The translations under genes were made by a program, and so were the position numbers. The notes beneath the pieces are model-generated. The model ran no database searches. It was given only the letters and a program-made list of their open reading frames with translations, and was not told the DNA's origin. 64,000 nt of DNA. Source: Ophiobolus disseminans (Eukaryota > Ascomycota > Dothideomycetes > Pleosporales > Phaeosphaeriaceae). The stretch's first letter is position 1; each line of letters begins with the position of its first letter. The stretch covers positions 1,445,531 through 1,509,530 of the forward strand of contig MU006219.1 of NCBI GenBank assembly GCA_010093685.1, given 5' to 3'. Of the stretch, positions 1-9,726 are shown piece by piece.

Positions 1-56
1 AGTAAGCTGCGGGCAATTCTTGGTCATGAGAGAACCCCTGGAAATTGTTCACTTAT

Positions 57-3000
57 ATGGAAAGTAGCCTCGATCCCAAGGCATGGAGTGACGCAGAGTT
101 TCTCCGCTGGGTGGACCTTCGGTCAGCCATCCACAACCGCGACCTTGATCTGTTGGAAAAGGTACTCCACGAAGGGCTAGATATCAACATGCAATGGCCC
201 AGTTTCCACGAGAAACGTACTCTGATCATCGAGCGACGAGAACACTGGTACAACTTCGAGGTGAAGCGGTGCGGGTCACCACTACATGAAGCTGCATTGG
301 TAGGCGATGTGGAAGTGGTGCAGTCACTTCTTCGCAGCGGTGCTGATATCAACGTTGCCAGTCTGGACGGCTCCACTGCATTACACGAGAGTGTTGCTGC
401 ATCGAACAACGCGGTTACTTCACTTTTGATTGAGCATGGAATCAACGTCCATAATACCATCTTTACTGGATATCCACACGATGGCGACGTGAGCGCATTG
501 CAGCTTGCATCAAGAAGAGCAGATGTTGGAACAACTGCATTGCTATTGACTAACGGTGCGCTACCAGACTCTAGGTCTGTGGACCACGCCTTGAATAATC
601 ACGATTTCCATACATTGAGATTGTTGTTGGAGCATGGAGGTACAATTGATCCCACATCCAGTAGCACGAAAAACGCTATTGGCGAAGCCGAGTGGAAAGG
701 TCAAAGAAAGATCTTGCAGTTTCTCAAGGAAGGCCCTCGCGCCACTCCAGCCTTCGTCCGCCTGAGCACAGACCAGACTGAGGAGATGATGAGCGAGTCT
801 GAACGCCCACATGGAACGATCATCAGAAGCCTAAGGCAGGGCCTCGCCACGTGGTTGGAAAGTCCGATACCAACGACAGAACATTCTGAGGACAAGCTGT
901 GCTGCATCTGCGAGAATGTTGGTACAACCTCGATGCCGGTACCTCAAGCAAAGTCGGGTTCCGTTAAACTTAACGCATGCCCACTGTGTCGCGTTATTCT
1001 TGACGAGAAGGTTTGGTCTAGACCGATTCACAGTGACTCGACGTACCCTCAGACCTTGGACGTCAAGTTTTCGAATCCTATAGAATTGGGCTACGATGAA
1101 GCCGTTAAGCGTTTCTTATGGATCGGACTCCCTGAAGGTACTGCAAGATGGAGGTGATCTTCATACAAAATAGAGTTAACCTGGTTTAGGTCAACTCGCT
1201 GAGATGTTGTCAAAGCTTCAACACTGTGACGACAGTGGCACGCAAAGCGAAAGCACCATGGCATTGGCTCGTGCTTGGCTTCTTGATTGCTTGACAAACC
1301 ATCGTCAATGCTCGGTGGGCGATTCTACTCTACCAAAACTACCCATGCGTGTAATAGATGTCGGTACACGCGACGAAGAGCCCAGCTTGGTACACACACA
1401 AGGCAGGCGAGGTAAATACTGTGCCTTGAGTTATTGTTGGGGACGCCATCCGTTCTTACGGACAACCAAGGCCACTTTAGCAGAACATCAAAAGCGCATT
1501 CCACTGGATGACTTCCCGCGAACTTTGAAGGACGCGATACTGATAAGTCGAAAGCTATGCATACCGTATATTTGGATTGATGCACTTTGTATCATCCAAG
1601 ACGATGCGAATGATTGGGCACACGAGTCAAAGGCCATGGCATCAATATATCGTAACGCCATCGTCACCATCATCGCGGCGAGTGCGAACGATACCACCGA
1701 AGGATGTTTCCAGACCAGAGCTAGAAACAGAGTCTGGCCTGTGAGAATACCCACCAAACTATCTAGAAAACAACGAAGATTGATGTACTCGTTGTCCCAA
1801 CGCCGGTGGAATCTTTCTAGCGACTTTTGGGGTGCATGTAGAAGGCCGCCAAGAGATCCTAGTGCTTCACAAGATGATCTCTTTGTGTATACAGACCATT
1901 TACAACGCGACAGGGGGCCTATAGATGACCGCGCATGGTGAGTAACTTATGTGCAGCAACTGCGCACCCGACATTAACTGATTCTCATTCACAAAATCTA
2001 GGTGCACCCAAGAAGCGTTCCTTTCTCCTCGTATCCTCTACTACTCTCATGAGCTTTACTGGGAATGCCGTAACTGTATTGCATGCGAGTCCCGTCCTGG
2101 TGGAGCACATCCCTCGTACTTTTCGAAACTGGGAAACTTCCAAGAAACAAGCTTAAGCGCTGGAGAAGTTGTGACCGACGATACTGAATTGGACATCATG
2201 CTGAGGGGCTGGGAAAAAGGTGTCGAAGACTATACTCAACGTAGTATTACGATGCAGAGTGACCGCCTGGTTGCACTTGCTGGTATGGCTTCGGTAATCG
2301 GAAAGTTGGTAGGCTCCGACTTTTTCGCAGGTCTTTGGACAGGCAAGCATCTTCTCCGGAGCTTACTTTGGGAGTTTCAGGACTTGGAAGCAGAATTGGA
2401 AAGAAGTATAGACGATCTACCGAAACCACAAAGCTCTGTAACCATTCGGGAAGAGCTAAATAGCGACAGACGTCTATTTCCTTCCTGGTCGTGGGCATCT
2501 TGTCTGAGTGAGCCGCGACGAGTGAGCTACACCAGATGGGATGAGCCCATGAAAGCGGATTGGAAGACATCGCGATCTCCAAGTGAAGTAGCGGATGTCG
2601 TTTCAAGTCATGCCGACGACATATTCACTTCAAAGCCTATCAAAGGCACGATAAAGATGCGAGGAAGGTTACGGAAGATGCAAGTCGTAGAGGGTGAGCT
2701 CGGTTACAATAAGGACGAAATGGCAAACAACGTTGTCAGAATCGTACCGTCAGATGAGGTTGTTGTCACCGATCAACTATTTAACCGGAAGACTATAGAT
2801 CAAGATGACTATCAACTCCTGGAAAGCCCTCCCCTCGAAGGCACCATACCGCATCCCATCATTGACGAATCAGCGCCGAAAGAATGGTTGGACTACCTCA
2901 AAAGCAACCTCGACAACAAGCGCCAGAAGAGATCCGAGGCTCCCAAGACTCAAGGACTACCTCTAGGGGATGCCATGTCGTTCGATTTCGGCGGCGATCT

Positions 3001-3322
3001 GATGGCTCGTCTCCAGGGCCTAGAAGATCTACGCATCCAACAAGAAGCGAACCAGAAGACTGCAGTGCCCATTACAAAACGCCAGCATTTCTGGATCAAG
3101 GACAACGTCTGCATCGCGAACAGGGATGTTTGGTGCTTCCCTATCGCATTCTGGGAAAATGTCATGGTGGGCTTATGCTTGGAGCCAACAAATGCTGGAG
3201 AGAATGAGTTTCATCGCATCGGATTATGCAATATCGAGCGCTCCGGAAACCAAAACTGGGAAGAAGACGTCGTTTTTGAGAGCTGGAAGGCACTCGAAAG
3301 GATTGAAGTGTCGATTGTTTAA
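57..3322 (+). CDS. Ankyrin-repeat / HET-domain fusion protein
   Basis: Exons 57-1153, 1200-1937 and 2002-3322 give about 1051 residues. Introns of 46 nt (1154-1199) and 64 nt (1938-2001) both keep frame; the second splits a Trp codon and restores the HET continuation R-A-W-C-T-Q-E. The N-terminal third carries ankyrin-type repeats (P-L-H-E-A-A then S-G-A-D-I-N; T-A-L-H-E-S). A Cys-rich stretch follows (C-C-I-C and C-P-L-C), then a HET domain at about residues 439-527 with Y-C-A-L-S-Y-C-W-G and W-I-D-A-L-C-I-I-Q-D. HET proteins act in heterokaryon incompatibility, a programmed cell death after fusion of unlike hyphae; the ankyrin part may serve as the recognition module (inference). The start is the first in-frame ATG, but an exon upstream of the window cannot be excluded. 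The C-terminal half is of the usual HET-protein type with P-S-W-S-W-A. Confidence 0.85.
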
Positions 3323-3720
3323 GCCTACCTTTTTTGGACCCGAACTGCACTAACATGATCATCAAAGGTCTAGCCTCTCACATGATGCCCTCTTTCGCCT
3401 GAGGATGAAGGATTCGTCCATGTTTCAGGCAGTCTCCGACCGTTGAGCGCACGAGCCCGCCGCAGATGTGAAACTCGACCCACCATGAGCAGACCATCGC
3501 ATAGCGACTACTTCAACGCTGTTTTGCAAATAAGTTGCGAATTTGATAGATCACGCGACTGCAATTTTGCTGAACGTGCGTCGTTCGGGAGGAATTTGTG
3601 TGTGAGACTATACACAACAAGCTCGCACGAAGTCTACGAATTACAATCGCCAAAAACCACCCGCAGATTACATCGCATAGTTTTTCGGGAGATATACTGC
3701 AATTTGATCAATTACTCACA
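3323..3720. other. Intergenic, HET gene to unknown gene
   Basis: 398 bp that should hold the 3' end of the HET gene and the promoter and leader of the next gene. The open stretches here lack ATG starts or conserved character. I see nothing else. Confidence 0.5.
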
Positions 3721-4939
3721 ATGGATGCCTCAACGCGGCTCTACACAAGACTGGGCGAGATCCCAGAAGACCCAAACGATCCAGAAAGTCTAGCAGATCT
3801 CTTAGTGTGTGCCTTTGGTGCATTCGAGCGATACTATGTATGTTGGAAGACAAAAGGTGGCGAATACAGGCAAGGTATGTGTTGACACCCGCCTACCTCC
3901 ACAGCATCACTGACACACGATAGATAAATATGACCTGCCACCGGCGCTACGGGACTGGCTGTATCCAAGCGATGGCACGACACGCGATTTCGCCAGTCTA
4001 CAAATTGTCTTCGGTCGTGGCGAAGAGTACTTCGCGTCCGACAAGGATGGCAAGCTGGAGTATAAAGAGCCGGAAGTAAAGAAGCCGATCGAGGACGATG
4101 CGAAGCCCGCACTCAAGAGAGCAAGAACCGTCTCCTTCTTACGACCGCTGTCAGATGTCAGCACAAGATCGGAGACGACCACCAACGAAGCGCCAGAGAG
4201 TCAGCGATCGTCCTCGATCTCTTCGAGGCGGGCTTCAAGACCACCCAGCCTGTCGTACTCCAGGTCCAGCTCCACGACTTCGATATCATCAGAGTTCATC
4301 GAACAGCCTTTTGGATCGCATTTTCCAAGAACGTCACAACCGTCACTGATGTCTCAGTGGGACGTGCTGGGTTCATCAAAGCCTTCCGCATCGCCACCAA
4401 AGAGATTATCGAGGTCTTTCGAAACGCCGAATGAATCAATTGCTGAAGAGGTGGTCCCAGGATCTCCTGCGTCGACACGCGAGTGTCGTCGAGATCTGCT
4501 GGACAATGCAATACCATCAATGCATAGCCTTCAGATCCCGGAAGGCTACATGCTGGTCCCCATCAACAACGCGGTCTCGGAAAGTCCACCAACCTGCACA
4601 TGTACATGCCACTCTCCCGTTCTACCCAAGTCGACATATACAAACGCAAGTACGCAAACATTAACCTTATCTTCACCTCCGCGAACCGCACTCCGCATCG
4701 ATACATCAAGTGCATCGCACTGGTCTTTGAATGACTTGAGTGCATTATTCCAAGCAGACTACTCACCGGCGTACGATGATGCGCTCGCAGACAACCCAAT
4801 CTTCATGGGCAGAATGATGAATTACTTCAGTAAACCGGGATACCAGCTCGGAGATAGCTTAAGTAGTGGATACCAAACCTACCAATCGCCAGTGGTGTAT
4901 GAGTATAGGGATGAGTTCGGAGAAGAAGAGCTGAGATGA
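3721..4939 (+). CDS. Hypothetical protein, low-complexity Ser-rich
   Basis: Two exons, 3721-3874 and 3924-4939, give 389 residues. The 49-nt intron starts GTATGT and ends GATAG; splicing joins Q-D-K-Y-D in frame. The N-terminal 75 residues look folded (L-Y-T-R-L-G-E-I-P-E-D-P; F-E-R-Y-Y-V-C-W-K-T; L-R-D-W-L-Y-P-S). The middle is long, Ser/Arg/Pro-rich and probably disordered. The C-terminal part has I-P-E-G-Y-M-L-V-P-I-N-N and a short C-T-C-T-C-H cluster. No family was recognised and no signal peptide or membrane segment is visible. The start is the first ATG of the open frame; upstream in-frame sequence has no ATG. Confidence 0.65.
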
Positions 4940-5335
4940 CGTTCAAACAATAAGATGTTGAGATGTCGCAACAAGATGCTAGAAAGCTGAGTCTTCTCCA
5001 GCAAATGTCGCACCTAAATGTATGGTAGCGATTCATCCTCAGGTGGGCTTCGACGAGAAAGGCCTTTTTAATGATGTTAATTGTCAGCGTCAGTTTCACG
5101 TTGATTCACCACAGACCCGACTTTGCGCTCACCAGTCACATACATGTTCACTTCACCATCACCGCTAGCGTACCGGTGTCTTGGCGCGCAACTTTGAACC
5201 TTCGTAGCACTGCACTGTCTCCAGTGCCACCACCAACAACCACTTCATCCTGCCAAAAGCCACACAGGTACTCCTGCTCCTTGCCTGTCGAAAACACTGA
5301 CCTTATTATTGAAGGATGACTGGCAGAAAGCGTAA
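4940..5335. other. Intergenic region
   Basis: 396 bp with no coding signal; only chance open frames. Probably the 3' UTR of the preceding gene and the promoter of the small gene at 5336. Confidence 0.4.
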
Positions 5336-5599
5336 ATGGATGTCGACGATGCCGAAAACCAACGAAGTGCAAGAGTGCCGCTGTCACCCAATGCCGGAAC
5401 GATGATTGGTGAAATGACCAATGCAAGCGGACCTTCGAGTGCCGGACGATCTACAGTTGAGCCACCTCAAAACCCCAACCTGGCCACAGCATCTGCCATA
5501 TGCGAGGAGCAAAAGCGGTGTGGTATGTTCGCCCAACGCAGATAGCTGACAGCAACTTACTTCGTAGAGCCCGAGTTGTATCCCACCCGCAACCCTTAG
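5336..5599 (+). CDS. Possible small two-exon hypothetical protein
   Basis: Exon 5336-5522, intron 5523-5567 (GTATGT donor, AGCTGAC branch, CGTAG acceptor) and exon 5568-5599 give a 72-residue acidic, Ser/Pro-rich protein starting M-D-V-D-D-A-E-N-Q and ending Y-P-T-R-N-P. The good intron signals argue for a real transcript. There is no domain or relative I recognise, and without splicing the frame simply ends at 5545, so it may be noise. Confidence 0.3.
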
Positions 5600-5995
5600 T
5601 TTCTGTCGCCCGCAGAGGTCATCTTGATGCTAGAGTGGGCTATTGCATTGTATGCGACGGCGGCTAAGACTACAGGTGGGTATTGTCGCAAGCCTTGCGT
5701 AGCCACACAGCTGCTCTCGCGCGTACTGGCAAGGCTGAGCCATTAGGGCTGGACGGGCGAGCTGTGGCTGGCGCAGCAGCTGAGCTGCTGGCACGTCATC
5801 ACGTGCGCTCTTGGCTTTTGCGTGGTTGTTAATCTCGCTTTATGTTGGGTTGCATATACATGAGTATTCACCAGTATCCGCTGAAAATACAGCAATTAAT
5901 ATGACTGTTCTGGAATTCCGGTAGGTCTTGTCTTCATCAAACATCCTCTGTACTGTGGGACTGAATGCTATGACTCTTGCCAACCTCTACCAGCT
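5600..5995. other. Convergent intergenic region with inverted repeats
   Basis: 3' region between the small plus-strand gene and the minus-strand HeLo gene. It holds a hyphenated palindrome at 5775-5791 (8-bp arms CAGCAGCT, one-base loop) followed by GCACGT-CATC-ACGTGC around 5792-5807. A 25-bp segment here (5768-5792) recurs inverted beyond the HeLo gene. No gene seen. Confidence 0.5.
5768..5792 (-). repeat. Imperfect inverted repeat, left copy
   Basis: Read on the minus strand this begins CCAGCAGCTCAGCTG and matches 6954-6978 on the plus strand at about 22 of 25 positions by eye. The two copies lie on either side of the HeLo gene. Confidence 0.4.
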
Positions 5996-6793
5996 TCAAC
6001 CACCTTTTCCAAATGTGAAACTAGACATTGTACCAGAACTGTGGCCGATCTGCAGGCCAGTGTTACCGCTGCCTGAAAAGACAATGTGGTGGGACCTGTC
6101 AGCACTGTCTGTTGCCCTTGTGATTGCCTGCTCCAACAGTTTGTCCTGAGCAGCGGCAATCTCTTTCAGCAGAGAGATGCCTTTGCTGTGTCCAATAGCT
6201 GATACTTCTATCTCACACAGCTCGCGCTGGGACTGCTGGGTGGCTGGGAAGAGGTCTACCAAGCTGTCAACTAGCTCAGTGATGTCCTCAATCAGTCGTC
6301 GAAACTGCTTCTCTTGATACAACGCCCACTTGGCTTTCTGCCGCACACCAGACCAATTCTGGCGCTCGATGGCTAGCTGACGCATCTTCTCATGGAGCTT
6401 TGCCATTGCTGGCTCTAAGTCCGTTTGCGGGTCATATACCACAAGGCTGCCGTCCTGGGGCTCTGCCCGGCTCCTGTACTTGTTTGATACGCCTTCAGCT
6501 TCCGCGAACAATTCCACAATCTGGCCAAGCAAGGTTTCAGCGTGCTTAACGTTTGCCTTTGACCCAAAACGCCCTCCTAGTGATACCGCATCTCGGACAT
6601 TATCGTTGTCCAGACTCAGAGACTTGCCCCATCGCGACAAGCGGAGTCTTGCGTTGTCCAGTTTGAGCTGACTTGTTTGGAAATCTTTCCCAAATGCGCG
6701 TCCAAGCTGAACAAACTCAAAGCATTCGACTGTATTGTTGAATAGGCCAGCAAGGGCGACAACACCAACAACAAGACCAGCTGCCTCTGCCAT
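5996..6793 (-). CDS. HeLo-domain cell-death effector with C-terminal RHIM-like motif
   Basis: Intronless, 265 residues. The start is set at the ATG at 6793, giving M-A-E-A-A-G-L-V-V-G-V-V; the 19 codons upstream lack an ATG. Residues 1 to about 222 closely resemble the HeLo domain of Podospora HET-S (G-L-F-N-N, C-F-E-F-V-Q-L-G-R, A-R-L-R-L-S-R-W-G). HeLo domains form membrane-attacking helical bundles when an attached amyloid-forming tail is templated. The tail here is not the HET-s prion motif but S-G-N-T-G-L-Q-I-G-H-S-S-G, with the G-hydrophobic-Q-hydrophobic-G core of RHIM and of fungal PP motifs. It is transcribed away from an NLR gene whose first exon has a matching motif. The expected role is execution of regulated cell death at the plasma membrane (family knowledge plus inference). 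The reading frame is intact. Confidence 0.85.
   Translation of the reverse strand: MAEAAGLVVGVVALAGLFNNTVECFEFVQLGRAFGKDFQTSQLKLDNARLRLSRWGKSLSLDNDNVRDAVSLGGRFGSKANVKHAETLLGQIVELFAEAEGVSNKYRSRAEPQDGSLVVYDPQTDLEPAMAKLHEKMRQLAIERQNWSGVRQKAKWALYQEKQFRRLIEDITELVDSLVDLFPATQQSQRELCEIEVSAIGHSKGISLLKEIAAAQDKLLEQAITRATDSADRSHHIVFSGSGNTGLQIGHSSGTMSSFTFGKGG
5999..6094 (-). other. RHIM-like (PP-type) amyloid signalling motif in HeLo C-terminus
   Basis: Codons for the last 32 residues. Core G-L-Q-I-G flanked by N-T and H-S-S-G, preceded by I-V-F-S-G-S-G. In known fungal systems such motifs in a receptor N-terminus template the same fold in the effector tail. Confidence 0.75.
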
Positions 6794-7107
6794 GTCGGCG
6801 CGCTGGAGTAGGGGCAGTAGTGATCGTGGAGACAGGGGAGGAGAAGGCAATAATGAGGTGATGGGTTTCTTCGCACTTGCTCAAGCCTCTTGAGAGCAGC
6901 AGCAGCAGTGGGGACAAGAGGTTGAGGTTCCGTTCTGACATGCTCAGAACCAGCCAGCGGCTCAGCTGAAGCGCCAGCTCAGCCTCAACAGGCCAGCCCA
7001 GCCAGCCTCGACAAGCTATCCGTTACGGCCCAGCCTCGCGCGCTAGAACCGCTGCCTGCTTGCACAAGACTCTCTGTCCTACATAAACCAGATCACTGTT
7101 GTCTACC
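6794..7107. promoter_or_regulatory. Shared divergent promoter of HeLo effector and NLR
   Basis: 314 bp between the divergent coding starts. It contains a GCAGCAGCAGCAG run near 6897, the GC-rich inverted-repeat copy at 6954-6978, CAGCC-rich sequence to about 7030 and a TACATAAA TATA-like stretch near 7080, 25 bp before the expected NLR start. The arrangement would allow co-expression of receptor and effector. Confidence 0.5.
6954..6978 (+). repeat. Imperfect inverted repeat, right copy
   Basis: Plus-strand sequence CCAGCGGCTCAGCTG and the following bases match the minus strand of 5768-5792. Similar CAGCC-rich sequence continues on the 3' side of both copies. Confidence 0.4.
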
Positions 7108-7125
7108 ATTGCCTTCCCTGACACC

Positions 7126-7212
7126 AACATCACGTTCGCAGGGCATGGCAACCGGGGAGTGCGGTGGGACACAACTCCGGCGCTATCGAGAACCACTTCC
7201 ATGTTCCTGCTG
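7126..7212 (+). other. RHIM-like motif in NLR first exon, frame-shifted
   Basis: The first half reads N-I-T-F-A-G-H-G-N-R-G-V in one frame (7126-7161). The second half reads V-G-H-N-S-G-A-I from 7164 in the next frame. The two halves mirror the effector tail (V-F-S-G-S-G-N-T-G-L and I-G-H-S-S-G-T-M). The second frame is the one that continues into the linker through the GC-AG junction. Confidence 0.65.
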
Positions 7213-8767
7213 GCAGGTGCTTGCCCCCACCTTGACAGCCTATGCTAACCATGCAATGTCTCTCCAGAGCGTCCCGAGACTCCCCCACAGCCCTCATGCT
7301 TCGTGCCGTTCTGCCGCAACTCCAACTTTGTTGCTCGTAGAACGCTGCTTGACCAGATATGTGAACGATGCTCTGCGCCGGCATCTCGCGTCGCGCTTGT
7401 GGGCCTTGGCGGGGTGGGGTAAGCCGGGTAACGGAATTCCAGGCCAGTGCTTGCATCTAACACGACACAGGAAGTCGCAGTTGGCTATCGAGCACTGCTA
7501 CCGCACCGCTGAGCAGTCGCCGGAGACGTAGGTGTTCTGGGCACACGCCAGCAACACGGCACGACTTGAGCAGAGCTTCCGCTAGATTGCTGACCAAGTC
7601 AAGGTCTGCGGCCGCAAGGACCTGCAGGCAGATGTGTTTAAGCTGGTCTACAACTGGCTGCGCAACGCAAAGAATGGACGGTGGTTGTTAGTGCTTGACA
7701 ATGCTGACAATGCTGCTGTTCTTTCTCCGACAGACAACGGCAGCGCTCTCCAGCAGCACCTATTGAGATGTCTACCCTCAAGCAGGCATGGCTCGGTGCT
7801 AGTGACAAGCCGGACAAGGCGGGCAGCGATGCAGGTGGTGGAAGAGAGCGACATCATACACATCCAGCCGATGCACGATGCGGCTGCACACGCTCTGCTC
7901 CGCAGGAAGCTAGGAGGCGTTAGAGAAGAGGACGGCAGCATTGCCGAGCTAGCGACAACGCTGGATTGCATGCCGCTTGCTCTTGTGCAGGCGGCGGCAT
8001 ACATTTGCGAGCGAGCACCGCGATGCTTGGTGCGGCAGTACCTAGTGGAGTACCAGCAGAGCGACAGCAGAAAGACAAGCCTGCTGAACCGAGGGGCAGG
8101 TCAGCTTTGCCGGGACAAAGCAGCCAGCAATTCTGTCCTGATAACATGGCAGATCTCGTTTGATCACATACAGAACACAAGACAGTCAGCAGCAGACCTG
8201 CTGTTGCTGATGGCCTTTTTCTACCGACAGGGGATCCAAAAAGCTCTGCTCCGCCGCCAGAATAGCACCGCGACTGAAGAGGTCTCAGCTGTTCAGGCTG
8301 ACAACGGGTTTGAGGACGATATCTTGGCCCTGCGGGATTACTCATTCATCACGGTGACTAGAGACGCAAAGACGTTTGAGATGCACAGTCTGGTGCAGCT
8401 GGCAACGCACACGTGGCTAGAAACCGAAAGGCAGCTCAACAAGTGGAGAGATCAGTTCATCTCTAACCTCTGCGCAGAGCTGCCAACAGGAGAACACAAG
8501 AACTGGGCAAAGTGCCAAGCACTGTTTCTGCATGCAAGGGCGGCATTGGCGCAGCAGCCTAATGATAAGGAGTTGCTAGAGAAGTGGGCGCTGCTACTAT
8601 ACAAGGCAGCATGGTATGCATGGCAACAAGGAAGAGCAGGCAAGGCAGAGCACACGTCAATGGTGTCAATGGAGGTCAGAGAAGAGGTATGCGGCAAAGA
8701 GAGTGCGGAGACGCTGAGCAGTATGGGGATGGTAGGGCTAGCAAGGGAGCTTGGGGGCAAGTATGGG

Positions 8768-9145
8768 GAGGCAGAGGCAATGCACAGACAGACGCTGGCG
8801 CGGAAGGAGAAGGTGCTTGGGCATGAGCATCCATCCATGCTGACAAGCATGAACAACTTGGCGGGAGTGCTGGACAGGCAGGGCAAGTACAAAGAGGCAG
8901 AGACAATGCACAGACAGACGCTGGCGCGGAAGGAGAAGGTGCTTGGGCATGAGCATCCAGACACACTGACAAGCATGAACAACTTGGCGGGAGTGCTGAA
9001 CAGGCAGGGCAAGTACAAAGAGGCGGAGACAATGCACAGACAGACGCTGGCAGGGTACGAGAAAGTGCTTGGGCATGAGCATCCAGACACACTGACAAGT
9101 GTCTACTGTCTTGCCCACCTCCTCAGCACTACGCGTCGATACAAC
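8768..9145 (+). repeat. Three 126-bp near-identical TPR-coding repeats
   Basis: Units 8768-8893, 8894-9019 and 9020-9145, each encoding one 42-residue TPR unit (E-A-E-x-M-H-R-Q-T-L-A, K-V-L-G-H-E-H-P, M-N-N-L-A-G-V-L). Units 1 and 2 differ at only a few bases; unit 3 diverges in its last third. Confidence 0.9.
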
Positions 9146-9286
9146 GTATCTCTTGCTCTGTATAAGAGAGCATGCGCTGGGTACAAAACTGTGCTTGGGA
9201 GAGATCATCCTACTACTCGTGCGTGTTACCAGCACTATGCAAGTGTGCAGAACAGCAAGTCTAGCGTGCGTTGCATCGTACAATAG

Positions 9287-9703
9287 TCGAGAGCAGCGCG
9301 AGTGTATGCAGAGGTAAAGAGTTAAAACTGCTGCGCGGCGGGCTAGCGAAGATGAGCATGAGGAGCCCAAAGCGGCTGGTGAGACAAGAATAAGGAACTC
9401 TGTATATTTCTAACACTTGCTATGAACCCTCCTGTCGCTGCAGCTCATATATGCGCTCTACAGTACTAAAACTTGCATTTGTGCTAAGGGCAGGTGTGTA
9501 CAGAGTTGTCAGATATCAGGGGTGCTGTGAGGCTACCAACACTGAGTGAAACAAGAGGGGCTGGCACAAGCGCTTTGGCACACTAGTACTAGATCTGACA
9601 CCAGGTCAAACTCTACACTCGACCGGAGAACACGAAGATACAAGGACAGATCATCATCGATTCATCTCATCTATCATGGGGAAATACACTCTCGAACACT
9701 GGT
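9287..9703. other. Intergenic, NLR to acidic protein gene
   Basis: 417 bp containing the 3' end of the NLR pseudogene and the promoter of the next gene. A short upstream ORF begins at 9676. No other feature seen. Confidence 0.5.
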
Positions 9704-9726
9704 ATGAAAAGCGTGACAATCTATAA
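9676..9726 (+). promoter_or_regulatory. Upstream ORF overlapping the next start codon
   Basis: ATG at 9676 opens a 16-codon frame (M-G-K-Y-T-L-E-H-W-Y) ending with TAA at 9724-9726. It overlaps, out of frame, the main ATG at 9704. Such an arrangement would force leaky scanning. It could instead be a first exon, since GTATGA at 9702 resembles a donor, but no acceptor at a workable distance is obvious. Confidence 0.4.

Larger units (their letters stand above)
7108..9286 (+). pseudogene. NLR-type receptor (RHIM-like motif, NB-ARC, TPR), decayed
   Basis: Domain order: short N-terminal amyloid motif, linker E-R-P-E-T-P-P, NB-ARC, TPR array. The P-loop G-L-G-G-V-G-K-S is split by an intron at 7419-7470. 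Kinase-2 is W-L-L-V-L-D-N-A-D, then V-T-S-R-T-R and a C-M-P-L-A-L region, followed by kinesin-light-chain-like TPRs. Lesions: ATT at 7108-7110 where a Kozak-context ATG is expected; a 1-nt frame change inside the N-terminal motif near 7162; a GC donor (7213) needed to join the first intron (7213-7267) in phase; TAG at 7529-7531 where T-W-V-F-W is expected; TAG at 7583-7585 where R-Q-I-A is expected. From 7634 to 9286 the frame is open for 550 codons. Intact relatives sense ligands through the repeats, oligomerise and trigger the HeLo partner. Unrecognised introns could explain some lesions, but not the two stops. Confidence 0.8.

Noticed and set aside
5600..5995. Possible MITE or transposon remnant
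   Set aside because: Inverted repeats are present, but no target duplication, transposase or second full copy is visible in the window.
7109..7531. Separate 140-codon gene before the NLR
   Set aside because: It starts at a non-ATG codon, crosses the NLR introns in the wrong frame, and its last part is the NLR P-loop continuation.
8452..9098. Long minus-strand frames across the NLR repeats (Cys/Pro/Ala-rich translation)
   Set aside because: They are antisense shadows of the 126-bp TPR repeats, which keep all frames open by periodicity.
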